Shown: piece by piece, positions 29,691 through 38,453 of the stretch
Numbering within the stretch: the first letter of the stretch is position 1
How the letters are laid out: each line of letters begins with the position of its first letter
Source of the DNA: Aliivibrio fischeri ATCC 7744 = JCM 18803 = DSM 507
GTDB lineage: Bacteria > Pseudomonadota > Gammaproteobacteria > Enterobacterales > Vibrionaceae
Length of the DNA stretch: 64,000 nucleotides
Direction: 5' to 3'
NCBI RefSeq assembly: GCF_023983475.1
Contig: NZ_CP092713.1
Location: 868,001-932,000, forward strand
Program-made: the position numbers and the translations under genes
Notes under the pieces: generated by a model
Told to the model about the DNA's origin: nothing
Databases searched by the model: none
Seen by the model: only the letters and a program-made list of their open reading frames with translations

Positions 29691-29703
29691 GAGAGCTGTG
29701 CAT
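29077..29703 (-). pseudogene. tssL: 5'-truncated second copy of tssL
   Basis: From PWLDDPMPF onward this 208-residue reading frame is almost identical to the intact TssL at 34363-35154, including the C-terminal membrane helix. It lacks the first 60 or so residues, replaced by a chance start MHSSLYLVCL. A 5-base deletion relative to the intact gene shifts the frame just before the break point. It has no promoter or partner gene upstream apart from the boundary repeat. It is best read as a duplication scar left when an effector module was added; a short protein that interferes with, or partly replaces, TssL cannot be excluded. Confidence 0.8.
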
Positions 29704-29745
29704 TAATTATTTTTTCTTAAGCGAAGTTAGTTTAATTTCAATAAA

Positions 29746-29806
29746 GTTTATAGTACGCAGATTCTATGCGGTTCGTGATTTTTAATCTCACTGAAATGAT
29801 AGTTTT
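29746..29806. repeat. Module-boundary repeat, copy 2
   Basis: Counterpart of 24759-24820. On the minus strand it can be read as a 17-codon stub matching the extended N-terminus of the four-helix membrane protein (RLKITNRIESA) before a stop. It lies between the immunity gene of the GH19 module and the truncated tssL copy. Confidence 0.75.
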
Positions 29807-29836
29807 TGTGGAAAGTAAGTTGATGTCGAGTGATAA

Positions 29837-29864
29837 AAAACACCAGCAAGATAGCTAGTGTTTT
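29837..29864 (-). terminator. Imperfect terminator of the GH19-module immunity gene
   Basis: The stem AAAACAC-c-AGC / GCT-a-GTGTTTT resembles the perfect hairpin at 24897-24922 but has an internal C-A mismatch and a longer loop (6 bases). Weaker termination could let transcription run into the next module, which has no promoter that I can recognise. Confidence 0.6.
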
Positions 29865-29875
29865 AATGGTGAAGT

Positions 29876-30676
29876 TTAATTAAAATATTCGTTAATATTT
29901 GATGGGAAAGGGGTTATTATATTTTTGCATGGTTTATTAAATATTATTTTGTTATCATTTTTAACTGATAAATTATAGTCATTTATTTTTTTCTTTGTTA
30001 TATAATATATGTAACCGCCTCTGCTAAAAGAAATTGTATCTTTTCCATTATCAAATGAAATAGGTTTTTCATTTGATAATGGATATTGTAACTCTATGTT
30101 ATTATTGTTTCTGTAAACATAATAATTTCGGTTGTTTTTATTCTTTAGTGTTACTTTTTTGTTGTTATTTAATATGCATGAAAATAAATCATTTTCTCCA
30201 TAGTGTAACTTTTTTTGTAAATATTTTTTTATTTCTTCTATATTGTTATAATCATATTCTTGATTTTTTAAATCATTCGTGTAACCAATAAATCCACTTA
30301 GGTTACTGTCATTATTTAGCTCTGAGTACTGATGTAATGTTTTATTTTCATATTTGTAAATGAAAGTTTGATATTGAGTTCCTTTAATATCGTAATGATT
30401 TACATTCCATGATATTAGTACTAGGAATAATGTATTATTATCGATCTGTAAAAAAGAAGAATCATTTAGCTCGGGCTCTCCACCTTCAAAAGAATATTTG
30501 TCAATTAAAGTTGTTTTTCCATTATTTATTATAGTTAGAGCTAAAGGATAATTTTCATCATTTTGTTTTATAAAATTGATGACTCCTTCATCAGGGGTTT
30601 TTATTTCATTTGATTTTGATAAGTTGCTAAAAGAAAACAATATTAATATTAATATTGTTTTTAGTGTATTATTCAT
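29876..30676 (-). CDS. Candidate periplasmic immunity protein for the GH19 effector
   Basis: A 266-residue protein with a signal peptide (hydrophobic residues about 5-18, likely cut near residue 22-23, SKS-NE). The mature part is rich in Asn, Lys and Tyr with no recognisable domain. Its start overlaps the last 8 bases of the GH19 effector gene, so the two are translationally coupled. Export to the periplasm is what would be needed to block an enzyme that degrades peptidoglycan. Base composition is more AT-rich than that of the tss genes, as is common for acquired immunity genes. Function is inferred from context only. Confidence 0.65.
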   Translation of the reverse strand: MNNTLKTILILILFSFSNLSKSNEIKTPDEGVINFIKQNDENYPLALTIINNGKTTLIDKYSFEGGEPELNDSSFLQIDNNTLFLVLISWNVNHYDIKGTQYQTFIYKYENKTLHQYSELNNDSNLSGFIGYTNDLKNQEYDYNNIEEIKKYLQKKLHYGENDLFSCILNNNKKVTLKNKNNRNYYVYRNNNNIELQYPLSNEKPISFDNGKDTISFSRGGYIYYITKKKINDYNLSVKNDNKIIFNKPCKNIITPFPSNINEYFN

Positions 30677-32855
30677 TGCTTGACATCCCCATCTGTTTAG
30701 TAACCATTTTGTATCTCTTTTCTCTATCCTTTAAACCATTAGTTCCGCCATTCACTTTTTTTGTAATATCGATAACTGATGCAGAAGATGAAAACTCGTC
30801 ATTGATTTTTTTAAATTTATACCAGAAATAAAAAGCAGAAGAGGTTGCATAGTCTAAACTATCTGCAACTAATTCTGGATTAATTAAGAAGTCTTGTTGA
30901 TCATCAATATTTTTAGAGTTGTGATATGCAGTAAAAGCAGTATATTTATCTCTACCTGTAATTTGGATTAATCCACGTCCCCTGAATTTATAACCATCAC
31001 CAGAATTTTCGTTCCCATTCCCCATACGATCTGCATAAACGTAGTTAGCTAGTTTTTTAGAGTTTCTGGCGTAATCATCTTCATGGGTCCATAACTTGGG
31101 TCTAAGTTGACCTAAGTCGCAACTGTCATTTTCACGATTGTAATTATCCTTTCCATACTTACAACCAAAATATTCTCTCATTCTTTTTTTACTATAACTT
31201 AAACTTTCAGTTGCAGCTACAAAGTGACTTTCATGACCAACTTGAGATAAGAAGTGCGCAATGACTTTTGGGTTTGTCATATTATAATTAATAGCATATT
31301 TATTTATATATGGTTGTATTGCACGGCATTGTTTTTCATTCATTTTTAAATTTGCAGCAAAAATCATTTCAAAAGTAATTAATTCACTTGTAGATAATGA
31401 AAAAGGCCAGAAGTGCCAAAGCGTTTTTGGTATCTCTAGTTCTGATGCTTCTTGTATCCAAGCGAGTTTATCTATTCGCTCTTTTTCATGATCAACCAAC
31501 TTATCATGAGCCTCTAAAATGAGTTTTTTATAATCAGATTTATCATATTCTTCCTTGCTCATAAATCGCATTATTAGCTTATCTTCTAGCAATTTTCGAC
31601 CCGTTTCAATAACAGCATTAAACATATGCGTATCTGATTGATCGTACCATTCACTAGGATGCTTAACGATAAGTTTCTCAAATTTTTCTTGTTTTGTATT
31701 TAAATAAACCTTGAGATTTTTTGGCGTATAAGTTGAAAAGTCGACTTTCGTTCCATCTTTATTTTCTTCTGTTACTTTACTTGCGATTTCTTGAAAGAAT
31801 GTATTTGATTCATCTAAAGCACCTGAACTTGAAGACCCATCAATGAGAGTAAAATCGCTCATTGTTGCATTTTTAGCCCCTATGCTTTTTAAGAAGAACT
31901 CTGATGGTTGATCAATAGAGAATATTTCTATGTGAACGCGGTTATCTTCTTTCTTAGTTGCATGAGTATCTTGGCTGTATTCATGTAATCCCATATAACC
32001 AATATCATCGCCTGCTTTAATAGGGATAATAGTTTCTGAGATGGGGGTACCGTCAGTATTAGCGACTTTAATTACTTGAACGGAACCATCCCTTATTTGT
32101 GCCAGTGGATGTGACATCCATTCTGGCTCATTCATGGGCTCTTTGGATACAACTTCAGGGTTATTTAAAATATCAAAAGGGGAGTTTAGTCCTGATGCGA
32201 ACCAAACCATTTTTCCTTTAAGACTGTTTACTTCTTTATCAGTATTGCTACCTAAAGAAATTACTCGACATTTAATATTATGATAGGTTTTTGAACCTAT
32301 AACGTAGGGTTTCGTTTGATTCTCATCGGCGTATAGGTATTCAAGTACACTGCCTGTAGGTAATGTAACTGTTTTATTTTTTTTACTGCGTTCAGGTTCG
32401 GCATCAAATTTGAAGGTACGAACATTTCTTGCTTTCAATAGTCGATAACGAGTAGTTATAGAAGCATTTGCTCCAATATCACTAGGTGGAGCGAGATGCA
32501 TGTAAAGAGAATAAAAATAAAAATCGGCTTCCTCATCTGGCTTTGGACTTTTTGCTATGTGCTCAACTAATACAAAGTTATTGCTAAAAGACAATTCTTG
32601 TTCTTGATAAGTACTTTTTAAATATTCTGGGTTTATTCTGTATGCAACAATATTTCCACTTAGCATGGCTTGTATAGGGCGGATACCTTTTCCCCATGGA
32701 ACCATTTGCGTAGTGAGATGAACACCACTGTGCCATCCATGGCCTTGGCTAAGAATATAGCGACCACTTTTTACTGATTCAAAAAGCTGTTTGAAATCAC
32801 TGAGAGTATGAAAAACTTCACCATTACGTTGAGTGATTGGAAATACTGCGTCCAT
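30669..32855 (-). CDS. T6SS effector: M23-like domain plus GH19 lysozyme/chitinase-type domain
   Basis: A 728-residue protein with two wall-related parts. The C-terminal 220 residues (about 510-725) are a GH19 domain: catalytic Glu near 541 in FLSQVGHESHF, the FRGRGLIQITGRDKY segment near 625, and a KVNGGTNGLKDR motif near the end. The first 350 residues fold-match an M23 (LytM) domain with an insertion: WHSGVHL, LVEH, YSLYMHL and RVHIEIF correspond to HxGxD, the strand His and HLHFEI. In these, the Asp zinc ligand is His and the first His of HxH is Arg, so the peptidase activity may be lost. It has no signal peptide, as expected for a T6SS cargo. It follows the PAAR-like carrier by 9 bases and overlaps a signal-peptide-bearing immunity candidate. 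Confidence 0.8.
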   Translation of the reverse strand: MDAVFPITQRNGEVFHTLSDFKQLFESVKSGRYILSQGHGWHSGVHLTTQMVPWGKGIRPIQAMLSGNIVAYRINPEYLKSTYQEQELSFSNNFVLVEHIAKSPKPDEEADFYFYSLYMHLAPPSDIGANASITTRYRLLKARNVRTFKFDAEPERSKKNKTVTLPTGSVLEYLYADENQTKPYVIGSKTYHNIKCRVISLGSNTDKEVNSLKGKMVWFASGLNSPFDILNNPEVVSKEPMNEPEWMSHPLAQIRDGSVQVIKVANTDGTPISETIIPIKAGDDIGYMGLHEYSQDTHATKKEDNRVHIEIFSIDQPSEFFLKSIGAKNATMSDFTLIDGSSSSGALDESNTFFQEIASKVTEENKDGTKVDFSTYTPKNLKVYLNTKQEKFEKLIVKHPSEWYDQSDTHMFNAVIETGRKLLEDKLIMRFMSKEEYDKSDYKKLILEAHDKLVDHEKERIDKLAWIQEASELEIPKTLWHFWPFSLSTSELITFEMIFAANLKMNEKQCRAIQPYINKYAINYNMTNPKVIAHFLSQVGHESHFVAATESLSYSKKRMREYFGCKYGKDNYNRENDSCDLGQLRPKLWTHEDDYARNSKKLANYVYADRMGNGNENSGDGYKFRGRGLIQITGRDKYTAFTAYHNSKNIDDQQDFLINPELVADSLDYATSSAFYFWYKFKKINDEFSSSASVIDITKKVNGGTNGLKDREKRYKMVTKQMGMSSNE

Positions 32856-32864
32856 AATTTTTAC

Positions 32865-34322
32865 CTAGTCTGAAAATATGTCGTCAAAAGTCACGATAGA
32901 AGGTCGATGTATATTGTTGGCTTTTGTATATACAACGGCATTTATTTCACCTGAATTCGTAGTAAAGCCTGTCGTTCCTGTAATGCTAACGATTGACCCT
33001 ACAGACATTGCATAGATAGAAAGAAGTTTATCATTTGTTTTTTCTAGTATTTGACCAAAAATATCAGGAAGTGAACGTGACAAGATATTCAAACCATTTT
33101 TGTAATTATTAATTCCTTCCTCAATACCTGAGAAAGAGTGGGTTTGTGCTTGAAGTAAAATGTAATCTAATCGTTCATTCAAAGCGGTGATTAATTCATC
33201 TAAATGAGAGCAGATTTGTTTATTTATAATAGTCCACAGCATTGTTTGTATATAATTAGCCGTATTACCTGTGCCTAAATATCTTAATTGAGCAAGTAAC
33301 TCTGCTGGTGGCTCGGTAATATCCGCTTGAAATAATATACGGAGAATGTTGCCATTTTCATTAACTTGTTCAAAAAGCAGCTCTAGCAATGACTCATATT
33401 TATGTAATGTTTCACGGTCTTCTTGAATGTGGAAAAGCGCAGAAATGAACGCGTTAGCAAAATCATTTAAATGATTTAGGCTTATGGAAAAAGGAGATAA
33501 TAACCTACTTTGCTCAAAGACCATATTTTTAAAGTCATCGTCACTTAATGATGGTGAAATTAATATTCCCCAATCGCTGTTAACACCAATTTTTGTTTCC
33601 CAAAAAGGCGCTCGTCTGCCAGCAATGAAAGTACAAAAGTCTTGTGGGTCTTCGTACAATTCTGAAGGCTGATTTGCTATTAATGGTGCGATTGGTGAGT
33701 ATGAATCATTACTTTCTTTTAGAATCAATGAACACTCAGATGGAGGCAAGCCAGAGCAGGAAGCTTTACCATTTGAATCTAATATACCACCATCAAGAAT
33801 ACCACCTTGCGAATCTTTTAATTCAAATGGAGCATTAGCGTAAGCAAGTCCATTTGGGTATTTGCATGTAATATCAACCGTATAAGTTCCTTCTTCTTCA
33901 AGAGTTAGTGACACAGAAGGATTCTGTGCACCACCTAAACACATGGTATTGGCTTTGTTCATTGTCATTTGGTCAGATAAACGACAAACACCCTTACCTT
34001 CAAATTTAACGGTAGGAGAGGCGGAAATAAATTCGGCTTCAGCTTCAATGGTGCCAGAGGCTACGCCTTTTTTATCACCACCGGCATCACCAGTACTTTT
34101 TGAAAATGTGCTTCCTTTAATTGCAACAGGGTTTCCACCGTCCATTGTGATGGTGGTTGTGCCTTTAGCTAAGTCAGCGGATTTAGCATTATTTCCATAA
34201 GGGATAGGTACAATAGGTTTACCTACCTTCGTTAAGCACACATCAGGCAGGGTAGCATTAGCTTCACCCCCAGAGCCTTGATGAACCACACTTAATCCAT
34301 TTGCCGCAACAGTAACGCCCAT
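32865..34322 (-). CDS. PAAR-like (DUF4150) carrier protein of the GH19 module
   Basis: The 485-residue product starts with the same DUF4150/PAAR-like domain as the carrier at 26262-29036; residues 1-138 are identical. The following Ig-like segment (EEEGTYTVD) and helical region are diverged homologues. It lacks the long C-terminal extension with the hydrophobic stretch and CRLC motif of the other protein. The gene lies 40 bases after tssL and 9 bases before the GH19 effector gene in the main minus-strand T6SS operon, so it probably loads that effector on the spike. Confidence 0.8.
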   Translation of the reverse strand: MGVTVAANGLSVVHQGSGGEANATLPDVCLTKVGKPIVPIPYGNNAKSADLAKGTTTITMDGGNPVAIKGSTFSKSTGDAGGDKKGVASGTIEAEAEFISASPTVKFEGKGVCRLSDQMTMNKANTMCLGGAQNPSVSLTLEEEGTYTVDITCKYPNGLAYANAPFELKDSQGGILDGGILDSNGKASCSGLPPSECSLILKESNDSYSPIAPLIANQPSELYEDPQDFCTFIAGRRAPFWETKIGVNSDWGILISPSLSDDDFKNMVFEQSRLLSPFSISLNHLNDFANAFISALFHIQEDRETLHKYESLLELLFEQVNENGNILRILFQADITEPPAELLAQLRYLGTGNTANYIQTMLWTIINKQICSHLDELITALNERLDYILLQAQTHSFSGIEEGINNYKNGLNILSRSLPDIFGQILEKTNDKLLSIYAMSVGSIVSITGTTGFTTNSGEINAVVYTKANNIHRPSIVTFDDIFSD

Positions 34323-34981
34323 AATTTAATGACCTTTTCTATAATGTCGAAATGCAGAAAACCTACTGATAAAGAGACAGTAGCTTTTGGAATCGAACAT
34401 CAATAACGAGATACGTAGCGGCATACATGACCGCAAATAGTAAAGCACTGACGCCAAGGATCAACTTTGGAGGCAGTACGCGTTTTAATGGTTTTTTTAA
34501 GTACTTAGATTTGACATCAACTAATGCTACTTTCTCTTGCTCAGCCAGACGCTCGTCACGAACTAAACGGTAGATAGTGTTGCCGATCTCAGTCAAACTC
34601 TCAGCACCACGCTCAGCTCGACCATATTTACCTTTAAAACCCAGTTGTAGGAGTAAATATAAGAATTCGATTACATGACGATACTTGCGAGGATCTGCTT
34701 TTAATCTATCTAAAATGACAAAAAACTTATCGCCACCTGAGGTTTCATTATGAAATTCAGACAATAAGCTGTTCTGACTCCAGTTACTGTTGGCTCCCCA
34801 TTCTTGACGGCATACCGATTCATCCATTGCAGCACATAAGCAATAACGGATAACCAGAATAGATGCACGGTCGACTTCCATTTCGTTGAGCATACGTTCA
34901 CCTTTACGTATTTCACGAGCGACTTGCTCACGAAAAGGCATAGGATCATCAAGCCATGGAATGGAAGACATACAAGATAAA
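33881..34981. repeat. 1.1-kb direct repeat, copy 2 (5' PAAR gene plus 3' tssL)
   Basis: Pairs with 28600-29690 in the same orientation. Here the tssL part is continuous with a full tssL and tssK, so this is the ancestral context and the other copy is the duplicate. Recombination between the copies would delete about 5.3 kb including the whole GH19 module. Confidence 0.92.
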
Positions 34982-35154
34982 CTCGCAATAAGCCATGAGA
35001 ATTGGTCAACTAATGGGTTGATCCCCATAGATGAAATATCCAATTCACTGACTGAAATATTGCGAGATAAATCAGGGGCGGGCATAACCTCCATGGGTTT
35101 GCCCGGCTCAGGTTGAAAAAGTACAACTGTTACGTCGTCTTCAACATAACTCAT
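34363..35154 (-). CDS. tssL: TssL (DotU family), T6SS inner-membrane complex protein
   Basis: A 263-residue DotU-type protein: a cytoplasmic helical domain with DPMPFREQVAREI and the RYCLCAAMDESV segment, then a single C-terminal membrane helix at about 226-248. It has no peptidoglycan-binding OmpA domain, so wall anchoring must come from another protein. It binds TssM and TssK. Its ATG overlaps the tssK stop. It is the intact copy; a truncated copy lies at 29077-29703. Confidence 0.95.
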   Translation of the reverse strand: MSYVEDDVTVVLFQPEPGKPMEVMPAPDLSRNISVSELDISSMGINPLVDQFSWLIASLSCMSSIPWLDDPMPFREQVAREIRKGERMLNEMEVDRASILVIRYCLCAAMDESVCRQEWGANSNWSQNSLLSEFHNETSGGDKFFVILDRLKADPRKYRHVIEFLYLLLQLGFKGKYGRAERGAESLTEIGNTIYRLVRDERLAEQEKVALVDVKSKYLKKPLKRVLPPKLILGVSALLFAVMYAATYLVIDVRFQKLLSLYQ

Positions 35155-36476
35155 AGTCTAACGGCCCAAAGCTGTAGAGATAAGTTTGCAAAATCACCTG
35201 CAACATGAACTGCAATGGCTGCAGCTTTATTTAGTGCCGCCCATTCTTCGCTTGATTTATCTAACTCAAAGTAGGTGTAACCCGCGTGATATGGCAATGC
35301 ACGAGGAACCACCGGCATAGGTTTAATATTGATACCTGGCAGTTGTAGATTGATAAGTTCACGAATGTTATCGATAGAGCCAATCTTAGTTTGAGATACA
35401 AACTGAGTATGTAGTATATCAAGAGTAACGTCAGCTTTAACTGCCAAGATAAAGGTAGTTGATTCAACGATACTTCTGTCTGAAATTGGCGCAATACGAA
35501 TACCATAACCTTGCTCTTTAAGAGGAAGAGGAATAGCGCGTTGTTCTGACATTACGCTTAAGGTCACTTTCGAGTTATGTAAGATGGTTGATAAACAACT
35601 CGTTAAATTACCGTGATTATAAGGAACGAATTCTTGTGGTCGGCGTGACGACGAACATAGGGTTGCTAATTCACCTTCTGCTTGCAATAAAACACGATAA
35701 AACGCTTCAGGGTGTACGCCTTCAATGTTGGCAAAGTGCCAGAATAAAGGTTCATAACGGTTTAATGCTTGAAGTAGCATGAAATCAGAAACCGATGAAA
35801 CACCTTGCTGATCAACCACACCTAAGCGTTGCACAATGGATTCAGCACGATGACGAAGCATGGAGGCAAATTCAGTAGTAAATTTCTTTAATACCGTAGA
35901 TGCGTTGATATCAATACATGTAGGGATGTAAGCATTATCAAGAATAATACTGCCATCTGGTTTTACTTCTGAAATTTTTAAGATTGGAATAGAGGTGTAA
36001 GCACTCTTATCTTCATCTTCATACATTAAACAAAAATTCAGTTTACCAATGGTAATATTGGCAATTTCTTCACTGTCATAACACGCGTCTACTGCATCTT
36101 GTGTGTGTATAGAATAGCGAGCACCATCTTTACCTGTACCAAATAATTCTGAACGTTCAGAAGGCAATGGACAGCATAGGTACAGCACTTTATTCGCAAC
36201 GGATGCATCGACATCTTTTACCTCTGGTAAAGAAGCGTGCAGTGGTAAATCAAAAGGGGTTCTATCTTGCAAGATACCTTCTGCGTGTGTGATACCAATT
36301 TTTCCTAAAGCCAGTAACTCGGTATTAATTTCAATGCGCTTTATGCCCCAGTGAAGAGGTGATTCAAACCCACTTAGCATTCCACTTTGTTTACCTTGAA
36401 AGCGATCTAGCTGCTGGAAATGTTGCGGTTTCATGAACATTCCATCTTGCCAAACGACAGGGTTATATAATGACAT
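35151..36476 (-). CDS. tssK: TssK, T6SS baseplate-to-membrane connector
   Basis: The 441-residue product starts with the family signature VVWQDGMFMKPQHFQQ and has the usual TssK length. It forms trimers that link the baseplate wedges (TssFG) to the TssLM membrane complex. The gene begins 11 bases after tssJ stops and overlaps tssL by 4 bases. Confidence 0.97.
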   Translation of the reverse strand: MSLYNPVVWQDGMFMKPQHFQQLDRFQGKQSGMLSGFESPLHWGIKRIEINTELLALGKIGITHAEGILQDRTPFDLPLHASLPEVKDVDASVANKVLYLCCPLPSERSELFGTGKDGARYSIHTQDAVDACYDSEEIANITIGKLNFCLMYEDEDKSAYTSIPILKISEVKPDGSIILDNAYIPTCIDINASTVLKKFTTEFASMLRHRAESIVQRLGVVDQQGVSSVSDFMLLQALNRYEPLFWHFANIEGVHPEAFYRVLLQAEGELATLCSSSRRPQEFVPYNHGNLTSCLSTILHNSKVTLSVMSEQRAIPLPLKEQGYGIRIAPISDRSIVESTTFILAVKADVTLDILHTQFVSQTKIGSIDNIRELINLQLPGINIKPMPVVPRALPYHAGYTYFELDKSSEEWAALNKAAAIAVHVAGDFANLSLQLWAVRL

Positions 36477-36487
36477 TATTGATATCC

Positions 36488-36988
36488 TTAAAAATATATT
36501 TGCTCAATACCGCGAGTATTGTTGGAGCTAAGTTCACTTTCTTTTAGGTTTAGCTTTAAGAAGTATTCGCTTTTTTCTTCGATTAACTCGACTTTACGCC
36601 AAGATGATCCGTTTATGTCTCTAAATGCTACAGAGAAACCGATAGCTCGAGTCGCTGGGTCTAATACCAGAGTCTCATGAACTACATCCCCGGGCTGAAT
36701 TTGGTATTCGTATCGTTTTATATATTCATCACCAAGTGCATCTTTGTCATTTTCAAATAACGCAAAGAAATCAAGGTTACGAAAAAGAACAGGGGAGTTT
36801 AGTTCATGAATCCGCAATATGACGGGTGATGATTGCCCACCTTCACGAACATTTAATACTTTATCTGCTGTAATAATTAACTCGATAGAAGAGGTTTCAG
36901 GGGTAATTCCTGTTGATTCTTTAAACTGATCCCACATAGTGCAGCCAGATAATAAAAAAATAAGAGAAAACGTGAGTAATTTTCGCAT
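36488..36988 (-). CDS. tssJ: TssJ, T6SS outer-membrane lipoprotein
   Basis: A 166-residue lipoprotein with signal peptide and lipobox LSGC (Cys16), followed by a beta-sandwich with the family features LNVREGGQSSPVILRIHEL and the acidic 'FFALFENDKDALGDE' segment. TssJ holds the periplasmic end of TssM at the outer membrane. The gene lies one base after the FHA-protein gene. Confidence 0.95.
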   Translation of the reverse strand: MRKLLTFSLIFLLSGCTMWDQFKESTGITPETSSIELIITADKVLNVREGGQSSPVILRIHELNSPVLFRNLDFFALFENDKDALGDEYIKRYEYQIQPGDVVHETLVLDPATRAIGFSVAFRDINGSSWRKVELIEEKSEYFLKLNLKESELSSNNTRGIEQIYF

Positions 36989-36989
36989 G

Positions 36990-38444
36990 TTAAGCCTTTA
37001 ATCTTTTTGTGTATTGCTCTTTGATTTTTTGTTGAACGACTGAGCTGGATATATCAATCTTTTCGTTATTATGGTTTTGATAAAACTCGATATATTCTTT
37101 CCATAATTTACCGCTTGCTTTAAAGCGTGATTGTGAACGCACGTCTTGAGCAAATTTTTCAGGATGCAGCATCAGTAACTTATTGTTGATGACGTCATTG
37201 GTTGCGTTAGTCATGTTTAATTTATGACTGTCTAGTTCATCTAATATCTGTTCTATCAATTCGTTAGGTGATAGCAGTTGTTGATGATTTAAAGACAGCA
37301 TGAGTTCAACAATATTAGTCATTGAATCGTCTTGTTCATTATTTTTTATTGCTTTTAGCTCAGAGAGTTCTTTTTGCAAATTGTTGATACATAGGCGTAA
37401 ACAATTCCCCATCTGTTGGAAGAATTGCTCGTCTGTTTGTTCTATTTGCGAGGCTGACATTCCTAAACCTTTGTAAAAAGCAGATGCGGCATCATCACTC
37501 ATTTTTGAGTTGAATGACGTTTCTATTGATTGTGATGGATACACATCCATAGATGTTGAAGGTGCGATAAAAAACTCATCACTTTTCGGTTCAGTTGTTG
37601 AGACTGACGGTTGAATGGTTTGAGTCACATCTTCCCAAGCCAACTGCTCAGTAACTGATGGAATTATTGTCTCTGGTGTAGAGTCAACAAATGAATGTAC
37701 CATGGGTTCTGACTCTGAAGATGTGGCTATTGGTTCATCAATTTGAACTGGTGGCATTGATGTATTAGCTAAATCATTAGAAAACCAATCTTCAGGAATT
37801 AAATTAGGGACATCAAATTCTGAGTGTACGCTATCGCTATCATCAAGTAATTGACGAGTATGGACTGGTTCATTGATTTTTTGTTCGTGTTTTTTTTCAT
37901 TCCCATGCAATAAATGATCATCATTATTGGTTTGGGTAATGAAATTTAGATGAGCAACAGGATCACTGCTATCAACTTTATCTATACGAGTTTCTTTAAA
38001 CAGATCTGCAATGTTACCTTTATCTTGTTCTTCATCTGGAGTGTATTCAGCAAGATTAACTAACGGATCGGTTGAGTCTGTTTCTTCCGAAATATCCGCG
38101 GCAATGTTTACTGAGTTAGATAGTTTTTCTAATCCAACAGATATTTCGTATCGACCAAGAACAATCGTATCGCCATCGTAAAGTGAAATTGGCTGGTTTT
38201 TTAATAACTTATTTCCGTTAACTAACGTACCATTAGTACTAACATCACTTAGGTAATAGGTATCACCGTAAATACTAATTAAGCAATGCGAGCCAGAAAT
38301 AAAGCGGTTATGGTCGACTAAACTTACCGTATTGCTTGGATTTCGACCTAATGAACCTCCGCCTTCTGGCATTTCAATATGTTTGCTACCTGTATACTCT
38401 TCTGGTGACTTTGTGATAAACAGGGTGAGTTGGTTTAAATGCAC
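36990..38444 (-). CDS. tagH: TagH/Fha-type FHA-domain T6SS protein
   Basis: The N-terminal FHA domain (residues about 22-105) shows the phosphothreonine-binding residues: SLGR (31-34), the SGSH segment (50-53) and STNGT (69-73). A long acidic, low-complexity linker follows (about 120-320), then the VI_FHA C-terminal domain with FYKGLGM. Such proteins bind phosphorylated partners; together with the kinase encoded at 40-1938 it suggests Thr-phosphorylation control of this T6SS. It is second in the operon that starts at 39056. Confidence 0.9.
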   Translation of the reverse strand: MHLNQLTLFITKSPEEYTGSKHIEMPEGGGSLGRNPSNTVSLVDHNRFISGSHCLISIYGDTYYLSDVSTNGTLVNGNKLLKNQPISLYDGDTIVLGRYEISVGLEKLSNSVNIAADISEETDSTDPLVNLAEYTPDEEQDKGNIADLFKETRIDKVDSSDPVAHLNFITQTNNDDHLLHGNEKKHEQKINEPVHTRQLLDDSDSVHSEFDVPNLIPEDWFSNDLANTSMPPVQIDEPIATSSESEPMVHSFVDSTPETIIPSVTEQLAWEDVTQTIQPSVSTTEPKSDEFFIAPSTSMDVYPSQSIETSFNSKMSDDAASAFYKGLGMSASQIEQTDEQFFQQMGNCLRLCINNLQKELSELKAIKNNEQDDSMTNIVELMLSLNHQQLLSPNELIEQILDELDSHKLNMTNATNDVINNKLLMLHPEKFAQDVRSQSRFKASGKLWKEYIEFYQNHNNEKIDISSSVVQQKIKEQYTKRLKA

Positions 38445-38453
38445 AAGACGTCC

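Noticed and set aside
28600-34981. Insertion sequence or transposon as the source of the duplicated segment
   Set aside because: No transposase gene, terminal inverted repeats or target duplications are visible; the repeats are of T6SS genes themselves.
34710-35009. Second-frame minus reading of 99 codons within tssL
   Set aside because: Out-of-frame shadow of tssL; its counterpart is also seen in the truncated copy.
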